Assembly: GCA_947311465.1 (NCBI GenBank)
Contig: CAMZLN010000030.1
Span: 1-32,163 of the forward strand
Reading direction: 5' to 3'
Origin: an uncultured Saprospiraceae bacterium
GTDB taxonomy: Bacteria > Bacteroidota > Bacteroidia > Chitinophagales > Saprospiraceae
Length of the DNA: 32,163 bases
Shown: piece after piece, positions 20,607 through 28,914 of the stretch
Numbering within the stretch: the first letter of the stretch is position 1
Layout: each line of letters starts with the position of its first letter
The notes under the pieces: model-generated
What the model was told of the DNA's origin: nothing
Database searches by the model: none
Seen by the model: only the letters and a program-made list of their open reading frames with translations
Translations under genes and position numbers: made by a program

Positions 20607-21341
20607 ATGAAAATAGCTTTATTCATTCCTTGCTACATTGATCAATTTTATCCACAAGTGGGTATTGCAAGTTATGAATTGCTGACCAAATTGGGTTTTG
20701 ATGTAGATGTTCCAACTTCAGCAACCTGTTGCGGGCAACCCATAGCCAACTCAGGATTTGAACATGAAGCCATCCCTGTTTATGAAAAATATGTAGATGC
20801 CTATGCTGGATACGACTTCGTTGTGATGCCTTCGGGGAGTTGTACGCTACATGTAAAACAGCATTATGATATTCTTCCACAATCTAAAAATGTTAAAAAT
20901 ATCAGATCCAATACAATTGATATTATTGACTTTTTAGTTCAACATTGCTTGGATAAATTGCCGCAAATTGACTTTCCACATCAAGTAGCATTGCACATGG
21001 GTTGCCATAGCCTACGGGGCTTAGGACTTGGGCACTCATCTGAACGATATGGGAAACCTACCAATCAACTAGAAATCTTAATGCAAAAAGTAAATACTAC
21101 TTCTTTAAATACTTTCGAAAGACCCGATGAATGTTGTGGGTTTGGAGGTACTTTTGCGGTTTTGGAAGAAGCTATTTCTACAAAAATGGGTCAGGATAAA
21201 ATCAAATATATCAAAAATACTCCTACCGAAATTTTGATTAGTAATGACGTTTCGTGCTTGATGCATTTAGATGGTGTGGCTAAAAAAACAAAACAGCAGT
21301 TAAAAATGATGCACATTGTGGAAATATTAAATTTGTTTTAA
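20607..21341 (+). CDS. lutA: (Fe-S)-binding protein, LutA/YkgE-like L-lactate oxidation subunit
   Basis: MKIALFIPCYIDQFYPQVGIASYELLTKLGFDVDVPTSATCCGQPIANSGF... ALHMGCHSLRGLGLG... CCGFGGTFAV (CCG domains). Confidence 0.85.
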   Translation: MKIALFIPCYIDQFYPQVGIASYELLTKLGFDVDVPTSATCCGQPIANSGFEHEAIPVYEKYVDAYAGYDFVVMPSGSCTLHVKQHYDILPQSKNVKNIRSNTIDIIDFLVQHCLDKLPQIDFPHQVALHMGCHSLRGLGLGHSSERYGKPTNQLEILMQKVNTTSLNTFERPDECCGFGGTFAVLEEAISTKMGQDKIKYIKNTPTEILISNDVSCLMHLDGVAKKTKQQLKMMHIVEILNLF

Positions 21342-21700
21342 GATGCCACAGATTTCTCCTAAAAAAGCTCGAATTAAGATTTAACTAATAATAAAATGAA
21401 ATATAAGAAATGTTGTATGGATTGATAAGGGCTATTTCAAAACGACAAACCTTTTGTTCACAGATAACGAATAAGTCAATATGAAATTTATTTATATCTC
21501 TAGGCAACACTTTCCCTACTTGGGGAATCTTTATAATTAGTGGTTGTATGGAAACTCGGAATTTTACAAAATGAATAATTTTGAGTTACGGTACAACTAC
21601 TTCAGTACCAACCATTATTCATTCATTCTTTAATGGTTTTTTAAATATGCAGATGTAATAAATTAGATAGACACTTTATCTGTAAAATAACACTGTAATC

Positions 21701-24093
21701 TTGAAAAACGAAAAATTCATAAAAATGAAACGAAATCTACTTTTTTATTTACTATTAATCCCATTTTTCTCGTTGAGCCAGACATGGACTAATTTCACAA
21801 CTATTAACACTACAAGTGAGATTCAGGGGAATTTTTGCAACATTATATCTGGTAATGGCAAAACATGGGTAACTTCGTATAAGAATAAAGGTCTTTTCTA
21901 TTTGGAAAATAATATTTGGTCCCATTTTCCACAATTAGATTCTTTTAATGTTAGAATCTTAGGATTAGATAACCAAAAAAATCCGTGGTTTATTAAATCG
22001 GATGACCACGGACATTATATATTATTTAAGGTCATAGATAATGTGATTGTTGAATATGGCGATTATGGGAGTCTTAATAACAATGTTACTCTTGGTAAAA
22101 AGATGATGCTTGGATTCTAGATTTCTCTCAATTATTACACATTAAGAATAATGATGCAATAGAGAAATTTAATGTTCCAAAAGAATTTGTAGTAAATCGT
22201 AGATCAAAATTGGCTGTTTTAGACAATAACGAGCTGTGGTGTTATGGAAGTAAAAGAATTGCTGACAACGAACAATGTCCTCCAGTTTATGAATATAAAA
22301 AAATGATTTTAAGATATGATGGTACTCAATGGACAAATTTGCGAGATTCTACTGTTTTTGATAAGAATATTGATTTTCAAAATATTGCAGTTTTTCAAAA
22401 TAAAATCTGGCTAAGAAGTGATAAAGAGCTTTTTACATTTGATGGTACATCATGGCACATGATTGACATTGATCCACTCCAAGATTTAACAATTTTAAAA
22501 ATTTTACCAACGAATGATTATTTTTGGGTGCTAACGGATACTGGGCTTTATAAATATGATGGTACATCGTGGCAGTTGATTGACTTAAATCTACCCGATT
22601 TTCCGTACATATATAATACATTCAATCTATTGGCAGATGGTGATAATCTTTGGATTGGGTATGAAAAAGGAATTATCAAATACAATGCATCCAATACGGA
22701 GTATTTTGGTTCAGAGCATGACATTTATATTTGCAATTCACTTCATAAAACAAGCAATGGTGATATATGGTTTACTTCATATAGTGATGGTGGTAACATT
22801 GTTGCAGACATTATTCAATATAGTAATGGTTCGTTTACTAAACAGGGAGTATTTAACAACAGACTTTATGACAGAATATCTGTGTCCGATGATAAGATGT
22901 GGTTTTTTAAAAAAGGTTATGGTATTTCCCAATTCAATAACAACCAGTGGACTTTCTATTCTGCCACCGGCTTATCCGATAATTTAATAAAGGATATCAA
23001 TCAAGACAAAGCGGGCAATATCTTAATTAGTACTAGAAGCGGAATAAATTCTTATAATAAGGCTGTCAATAGTTGGCGTATTTTAACACATCAACCAAAT
23101 TCTAAATTCTTCAATGACAACAACAATAAAATATGGATGTACCGTAATCAACTACAATCTATTGATGAAGATGAAAATATTCAAGATGAAGAACTTATAA
23201 TCCAAGATGAAGCAATTTCTAATATAAAGTCCGTATTTGACTTTTTTCAAGATGAAAATGGGGTCTATTATATGATTGCTGATATGCCCTACTATAAGGA
23301 TGGAAATTCTTGGGTAACATTTAAGCCTGGAATATCTTGGTTTAGTCTAACATCTGGGGTTAAAAAAGATGATTTGCTATTTGTTGGCTCAAAAAAACAA
23401 GGAATTATCATTCTTGGTGGGCAATCTATAGAATGGGAAAAAACTACAGATATTAGTAAAAATGTAAGTGATCTTCTTAAAGATTCAAATAATCGTATTT
23501 GGTGTACTAGAATAGATCAAAATATTGACCAAGATCAATGCGGCCTTACTTATGTGGACGGTGGAATTTCTGTCTTAGATGGAGACGAATGGACATATTT
23601 TACAGATTTACCCATAATGGATGCATTTTGTATTATGGAAGACAATTTGGGACGTATTTGGTTTGGTACCGAAAAGGGTGTTTTTGTTTATGCATTTGGA
23701 GAATGGCACAATTATAATAAAGACAATAGTGGATTACTGAGTAATAAAATAACCACTATATTTCAAGATGAAAATAATGATATTTGGATAGGAACAACCG
23801 TTGGTATAACAAAAATAGAAGATCCAAATCTCCTGTCAATGCGTATTGTAAAAACAGAGAATATTGACCAAATTAAATGGGCGATAGCTCCTAATCCAGC
23901 TCAAAATTTTATAACTATTAATAATTCCCAATCGGGGAATCTATCTATTGTGAATTCGCTTGGAATTCAAGTTTATGCTTATGAAAATTTTCAAGGTGGT
24001 AATATTGATATTCATCAATTAAATCCTGGACTTTATTTTGTAGGACTAGAAATTAATAATACAATATCATATCAAAAATTGATTATAAAATAA
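21701..24093 (+). pseudogene. Two-component-regulator-type beta-propeller protein with T9SS type A C-terminal sorting domain; split by one apparent indel at A5 (22097-22101)
   Basis: Signal peptide MKRNLLFYLLLIPFFSLSQ; propeller repeats (FQDENNDIWIGTTVGITKIE, MEDNLGRIWFGTEKGVFVY); C-term WAIAPNPAQNFITINN...LNPGLYFVGLEINNTISYQKLIIK. After 22101 the open frame reads DDAWILDFSQLLHIKNNDAIEKFNVPKEFVVNRRSKLAVLDNNELW with no break into ORF 22210..24093. Confidence 0.85.
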
Positions 24094-24104
24094 ACGTTCA
24101 ATTC

Positions 24105-24154
24105 AAATCTTGTTGAGATGTTGGCTGAAAAAATTCAACATCTTAACAAGATTT
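24105..24154. terminator. Bidirectional intrinsic terminator between convergent propeller and rhamnose isomerase genes
   Basis: aaatcttgttgagatgttg-N12-caacatcttaacaagattt: 19-bp stem with one G-T/G-U pair, followed by a T-run on +. Confidence 0.85.
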
Positions 24155-24173
24155 TTCAATTTAATAATAAAGA

Positions 24174-25457
24174 TTACAACCCCGTAGCCGCATTATCCAT
24201 CCCACGCTCATCAATCAATGCCTGACGAACATCAATCGTTCGATAAACATCAATCGGAGACATTGCTGCCCCTGACTTTCTTCGTGCTTCCATTAATATA
24301 GGTGTGACATCTGTATTGTAGGCAGTCTTTAAAATATTTTGACAGGCTACTACATCATTTTTCATCTGAGCCTTTTCCAAGGCTTTTTGATCTATCAAAA
24401 GTGCTTTTGCGTAAGCTGTTTCTATGGCATCTAAAGATTGCATCAAATCTTCTAAAGGATCTTTTACATTATGACTTGCATCAATCATCCAAGCAGGAAT
24501 TGGGTTTTTGGCCGTATTATTTGCCATTCCATAAACCAATTCATTAAAAATCAAAAACAATTGATAAGGCTTAATTGCTCCAACAGTCAAATCATCATCT
24601 CCATATTTACTATCGTTAAAATGAAATCCACCCAATAAGCCACGAGACATTAGTGTACCTACAATTTGTTCGATATTTGTATTGGGCAAGTGATGTCCTA
24701 AATCTACTAATGTATATGCTTTTGGTCCCAATTCCTTTGCCAATAGGGAAGATGTTCCCCAATCTTGAATGACCATAGAGTAAAAATTAGGTTCATAAGG
24801 CTTGTATTCAATAAACAATTTCCAGTCTTTGGGTAAGTGTTTATAAATTGCCTTTAAACTGTCTAAAGTATTATTTAATGCTCGTCTAAAATTTAATTGT
24901 CCCGGAAAATTAGATCCATCTGCCAACCAAACGGTCAAAGATTTTGAGCCTAAAGCTACTCCATAATCAATCACTTCTTTGTTGTGATCCACAGCTTGTT
25001 TTCGCACTTTTTTATCCACATGACAAAGAGATCCATATTTATAACTGTGTTTTTGGTCTTTTTGATCCTGAAATGTGTTTGAATTCATTGCGTCAAAAAC
25101 AATACCTAAACTATCAGCATGTTTTTTTATCTTTTTCACATCTTTGGGGATATCCCAAGGAATATGAAGAGAAACAGCCCCCGCTGATTGGGTCAAAGCA
25201 TGCACTACGCCAATGTCAGATATTTTTTGAAATAAATCACCTGGTTCTCCACCATATCCAAAACGACCAAACCGAGTTCCGCCAGCTCCCAATGCCCAAC
25301 TTGGAATAGCAATTTGATAATCTTTTAAAGTATCAACAATCTTATTGGCATTTACGCCTTTACTTTTTAATTTATCAGATAGATATTTAAAGTCCTTTTT
25401 ATGTTGATTCAATAAAGGTTTGTTGACTTCGGTAATTTGCTTTTTTGTTATTTTCAT
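24174..25457 (-). CDS. rhaI: L-rhamnose isomerase, Pseudomonas stutzeri-type / sugar isomerase
   Basis: 427 aa; IAIPSWALGAGGTRFGRFGYGGEPGDLFQKISDIGVVHALTQSAGAVSLHIPWD...FHFNDSKYGDDDLTVGAIKPYQLFLIFNELV; adjacent to the aldolase fusion. Confidence 0.9.
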   Translation of the reverse strand: MKITKKQITEVNKPLLNQHKKDFKYLSDKLKSKGVNANKIVDTLKDYQIAIPSWALGAGGTRFGRFGYGGEPGDLFQKISDIGVVHALTQSAGAVSLHIPWDIPKDVKKIKKHADSLGIVFDAMNSNTFQDQKDQKHSYKYGSLCHVDKKVRKQAVDHNKEVIDYGVALGSKSLTVWLADGSNFPGQLNFRRALNNTLDSLKAIYKHLPKDWKLFIEYKPYEPNFYSMVIQDWGTSSLLAKELGPKAYTLVDLGHHLPNTNIEQIVGTLMSRGLLGGFHFNDSKYGDDDLTVGAIKPYQLFLIFNELVYGMANNTAKNPIPAWMIDASHNVKDPLEDLMQSLDAIETAYAKALLIDQKALEKAQMKNDVVACQNILKTAYNTDVTPILMEARRKSGAAMSPIDVYRTIDVRQALIDERGMDNAATGL

Positions 25458-25474
25458 GATGTTGTAGTTGGTTT

Positions 25475-27565
25475 TTATCTTGTAAAGGCAGGAGCAACGC
25501 CCCCATCTACATTAATAATCAAAGCAGTACTTTTTGTCATTTGTGTCAATACCGCATAAGTTGCATCAGCTATGTCCTGTGGCAAAATGATTTTATTCAA
25601 TAAAGTTCGTTTTGCATAATGAGCGGGTAAATCTTCGACCTTGATACCATAAGCCTTCGCACGCCCTGCTGCCCATTTTCCTTCCCAAATCTTACTGCCC
25701 ACGATCACGGCATCTGGATTTACTGTATTTACACGGATATCATCTGGACCTAATTCTGCTGCCAACAATCTTGACATGTGCAATTGGGCGGCTTTTGCAG
25801 TTCCATACGCTACATTATTTGGACCAGAAACCAGGCCATTTTTACTTGCAATATTGATGATATTTCCGCCTAGATTTTGCTGACGCATAATTTTTGCTCC
25901 CATTTTTGCCAACAGAAACTGTCCTTTCACTAAAATATCTTGCAGCAAATCCCAATCTTTTTCTTCTGTTTCAGCGATGGGTTTTGAAATAGCAATTCCA
26001 GCACTATGTACTACAATATCGACACCACCAAATTCCAAACAAGCAGCATCAAATGCTTGTTGAATAGATTTAGATTTGGTAATATCGCTTACTACAAAGG
26101 TATGGGCATCTTTTTTGAATTTAGATGCAGATATTTTAAGATTTTTTTCATTGATATCCGTCAAAACAACTACTGCTCCATTTGCTACTAATTTTTGAGC
26201 GATAGCTCCGCCAATTCCACCGCCAGCTCCAGTTACTAACGCTATTTTTCTTGATAATAATTGCTCAGGTGGTTGTCGTTGCAATTTTGCTTCTTCCAAT
26301 AACCAATATTCAATATCAAACGCTTCTTGTAAAGGTAGAGATTGATATTTTGAAATAGATTCCGCCCCTTTCATTACATTAATGGCATTGCTATAAAATT
26401 CAGAAGCCACTCTTGCGGTTGATTTATTCTTAGCAAATGTAAACATACCTACTCCTGGGTATAAAATCACCACAGGATTGGCATCTCTCATTGCTGGACT
26501 ATTCGCTCTTTTATGCGATTCATAATAATTTTTATAATCTTCTCGATAAGATTCAAATTGTTTTGTGATTTTTGCTAAAACTTTAGGATTATCAACATCA
26601 TCATTGGGTTTGATATCCAAAACCAAGGGTTTGATTTTAGTTCTCAAAAAATGATCAGGACAAGATGTTCCCATGGGAGCCAATTTCTTGACTGCACTTG
26701 AATTAATAAATTCTAAAACTCTAGCATCATTAGTAAAATGACCAATCATAGGTTTATCACTAGAACAAAATCCCCTTAAAATTGGAGCAATGACAGTCGC
26801 TTGTGCTACCAAATTCTTTTTAGCCAAAGTTTTTACCTTTTGAACTTTAAAAGGGTTCTTCTTTTTATAACTTGCTTCGATAAAAGCACCTGCATCTTCA
26901 ATTTTATCTAAACTATTGATATAACATTCATAAGAAGTATGTCCCCAAGTAAATAAGCCATGTCCTTCAAGGATAATCCCTTCGATTTGTGGATTTTCTT
27001 CAAAATGCTTTGCCAATTGAATCCCTAAATCAAAACCAGGTCTTTGCCACGGTAACCATCCCATTTTATCTCCCCAAATTTTTTGGGTCAATTTTTTAGA
27101 ATCTTTTGCTGCTGCGATAGCGATTACCGCATCAGGATGTAGATGGTCGATATGATCAAATGGCAAAAATGCATGCAGAGCAGTATCAATGGATGGAGCT
27201 CTCGAATCTAAATCAAAAATGCAATGCTGATACAATGCCACCATTTCATCTTCGTACTTCAATCCACGATAAATATTTTTCAGGTTATTGAGTCGGTCCA
27301 TATATAGTCCTGCCAACCCATTTCGCTTTAAAGTTCCGATGTCTCCACCAGACCCTTTCACATACATTACATTGGTTTTCTTTTTTGTAAGCGGATCTTT
27401 TTGATCGACCTTACAACTGGTATTTCCACCCCCAAAATTAGTGATTCGGAGATCTGCTCCCAACAAATTGGAACGATACAACAAAAGGTCAATTTCTTTT
27501 CCTTTCATCTTATTTGCGACTTTGGTATCCCAAAGATAATCTACATGCTTATACTTCTTAGCCAT
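25475..27565 (-). CDS. Bifunctional rhamnulose-1-phosphate aldolase / short-chain dehydrogenase (RhaEW-type; probable L-lactaldehyde dehydrogenase)
   Basis: N-terminal class II aldolase (ITNFGGGNTSCK, HPDAVIAIAAAKD, GIILEGHGLFTWG) fused to C-terminal SDR (ALVTGAGGGIGGAIA, NIINIASKNGLVSGPNNVAYGTAKAA). Confidence 0.93.
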   Translation of the reverse strand: MAKKYKHVDYLWDTKVANKMKGKEIDLLLYRSNLLGADLRITNFGGGNTSCKVDQKDPLTKKKTNVMYVKGSGGDIGTLKRNGLAGLYMDRLNNLKNIYRGLKYEDEMVALYQHCIFDLDSRAPSIDTALHAFLPFDHIDHLHPDAVIAIAAAKDSKKLTQKIWGDKMGWLPWQRPGFDLGIQLAKHFEENPQIEGIILEGHGLFTWGHTSYECYINSLDKIEDAGAFIEASYKKKNPFKVQKVKTLAKKNLVAQATVIAPILRGFCSSDKPMIGHFTNDARVLEFINSSAVKKLAPMGTSCPDHFLRTKIKPLVLDIKPNDDVDNPKVLAKITKQFESYREDYKNYYESHKRANSPAMRDANPVVILYPGVGMFTFAKNKSTARVASEFYSNAINVMKGAESISKYQSLPLQEAFDIEYWLLEEAKLQRQPPEQLLSRKIALVTGAGGGIGGAIAQKLVANGAVVVLTDINEKNLKISASKFKKDAHTFVVSDITKSKSIQQAFDAACLEFGGVDIVVHSAGIAISKPIAETEEKDWDLLQDILVKGQFLLAKMGAKIMRQQNLGGNIINIASKNGLVSGPNNVAYGTAKAAQLHMSRLLAAELGPDDIRVNTVNPDAVIVGSKIWEGKWAAGRAKAYGIKVEDLPAHYAKRTLLNKIILPQDIADATYAVLTQMTKSTALIINVDGGVAPAFTR

Positions 27566-27632
27566 TTTATTGATTTACTTAAAATATAAAATATAATAAT
27601 AAATGCAATATTACGGTATTTTAAGGGTTTAG

Positions 27633-27644
27633 GCAAACGTTTGC
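27633..27644. promoter_or_regulatory. LacI-family-operator-like palindrome GCAAACGTTTGC upstream of the aldolase/isomerase operon
   Basis: Perfect 12-bp palindrome ~68 nt upstream of the start, downstream of candidate -7 box TATATTTG (minus, 27670-27663). Confidence 0.65.
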
Positions 27645-27662
27645 ATAGATTTGTTTAAGTAT

Positions 27663-27670
27663 CAAATATA
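27663..27670 (-). promoter_or_regulatory. Candidate -7 box TATATTTG for the rhamnose aldolase/isomerase operon
   Basis: caaatata on +; a TTTG lies at 27697-27694 (23-nt spacer, long). Confidence 0.4.
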
Positions 27671-27705
27671 GAAGTCAACCAAGCCATAAATGTCAAAATG
27701 ACAAA

Positions 27706-27801
27706 GTCCTGAAGTCTTGCCGTCTTGAAGTCCTGCCGTCCTGCCGTCTTGAAGTCCTAATCTCCTGAAGTCTTGCCGTCCTGCCGTCCTGCCGTCCTGA
27801 A
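27706..27801. repeat. Imperfect 8-bp tandem repeat, 12 units, consensus GTCYTGMM (gtcctgcc / gtcttgaa / gtcctgaa / gtcttgcc)
   Basis: gtcctgaa gtcttgcc gtcttgaa gtcctgcc gtcctgcc gtcttgaa gtcctaat ctcctgaa gtcttgcc gtcctgcc gtcctgcc gtcctgaa. Confidence 0.97.
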
Positions 27802-27810
27802 GCCTCCTTA

Positions 27811-28278
27811 TCAAATCTCCTTCAACTGCAAATCAATAAAAAATTTCAATTCATCAGAAAAAGCATCCTTATCTCGCCCTTTTTCAAAAGCTTGATTGGT
27901 CAAATTCACATGCGTTTCTTTCCCGTCTTTTACAGTATTTAGGAATAAGGCTGTTCCCGCCGCTTCAAATTTTTCAGCCAATTTAAAATTAGCTTCATCA
28001 TCGACGTTTACGGTTTTGAATACGATTTTACCGCTTTTAAGCTCATCTCCAAAATATGTTTCTAAGGTATATTTCGTATTTGCTTCTATTGCTTTACAAG
28101 TTACACAGCGATGAGAACCATAAAAATCTAGTACTTCGATGCGATTAGCCATTTTTGTTTTGGCTACTTCTTGAGTTGAATGATTGCTTGTTGCGGATGA
28201 ACTTTCAGTAGAACTATTGCCACAAGATAAAATAAAAATAGCCGAGATGAATAAAAATAGGTATTTAAGATTTTTCAT
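27811..28278 (-). CDS. Thioredoxin-fold lipoprotein (CVTC motif)
   Basis: Lipobox LSCG after hydrophobic N-terminus; VLDFYGSHRCVTCKAIEANTKYTLETYF...VFKTVNVDDEANFKLAEKFEAAGTALF. Confidence 0.8.
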   Translation of the reverse strand: MKNLKYLFLFISAIFILSCGNSSTESSSATSNHSTQEVAKTKMANRIEVLDFYGSHRCVTCKAIEANTKYTLETYFGDELKSGKIVFKTVNVDDEANFKLAEKFEAAGTALFLNTVKDGKETHVNLTNQAFEKGRDKDAFSDELKFFIDLQLKEI

Positions 28279-28345
28279 AATTATTTTTTTATTTAGTTAT
28301 CGTTTCTTTTGTTAGGAATGATAAATTCAAAAGCTTTATTCATCG

Positions 28346-28376
28346 CAAATATACGATTGGTTTTTACCTTAATCAA
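28346..28376 (-). promoter_or_regulatory. Candidate promoter of the thioredoxin-like lipoprotein gene
   Basis: Minus strand TTG (28376-28374) - 20 nt - TATATTTG (28353-28346). Confidence 0.5.
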
Positions 28377-28467
28377 GGAAAATGAATTAATATCCATAAA
28401 ATAAAACCAAATTATGGTATTATATGTTCTAATAATGATTATTTACAACTAAAATACGCTACACTCC

Positions 28468-28710
28468 ATGTATTACTGGATTAAAAAAATATTCATTCTT
28501 CCTATACGATTTTATCAATTATTCATCTCACCTATGTTAGGTCCTTCATGCAGGTACGCTCCTACCTGCTCTCACTATATGGTGGATGCGATTATGGAAT
28601 GGGGCATATTCAAAGGTACTTGGATGGGATTGAAGAGAATTACAAGGTGTCACCCATATTCAAAACATGACCACCATGATCCTGTTCCTAAAAAAGACAA
28701 GAAGAGTTAG
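28468..28710 (+). CDS. yidD: Membrane protein insertion efficiency factor YidD
   Basis: [64 protein letters not shown]. Confidence 0.96.
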   Translation: MYYWIKKIFILPIRFYQLFISPMLGPSCRYAPTCSHYMVDAIMEWGIFKGTWMGLKRITRCHPYSKHDHHDPVPKKDKKS

Positions 28711-28890
28711 CTGCTAGATAATTTTTTTGTGACTGGATGGAAACTCGCTATTTACCAATTAATTTATAAACAACCACTTGTTCTATAGAGTCATTAGAAT
28801 TTCTTTCTTACAAGCAGTTTTTAAAATCACATTAGGAAAAGGAGCAGATTTTGAAATTAACATTCCTTAGGTATTTAAAACTTGTTTATT

Positions 28891-28898
28891 TACCTTTG
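28891..28898 (+). promoter_or_regulatory. -7 box TACCTTTG upstream of the phosphoglucomutase/phosphomannomutase gene
   Basis: Perfect TAnnTTTG 16 nt before ATG 28915; lies inside the ORF-track 5' extension, supporting the downstream start. Confidence 0.55.
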
Positions 28899-28914
28899 CA
28901 AAAAAGATATAAAA

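Noticed and set aside
22433-22621. Near-duplicate gatggtacatc(a/g)tggca... segments
   Set aside because: Explained by internal repeats of the beta-propeller coding sequence, not a separate DNA element.
24944-25309. 121-aa + strand ORF
   Set aside because: Antisense to the rhamnose isomerase; no recognisable family.
27706-27801. CRISPR array interpretation of the tandem repeat
   Set aside because: Unit is 8 bp with no spacers and no cas genes nearby; it is a simple minisatellite.
21548-28747. Shared 11-mer atggaaactcg at ~21548 and ~28737, considered as a mobile-element remnant
   Set aside because: An 11-mer match is expected by chance many times in 32 kb; flanks do not align.
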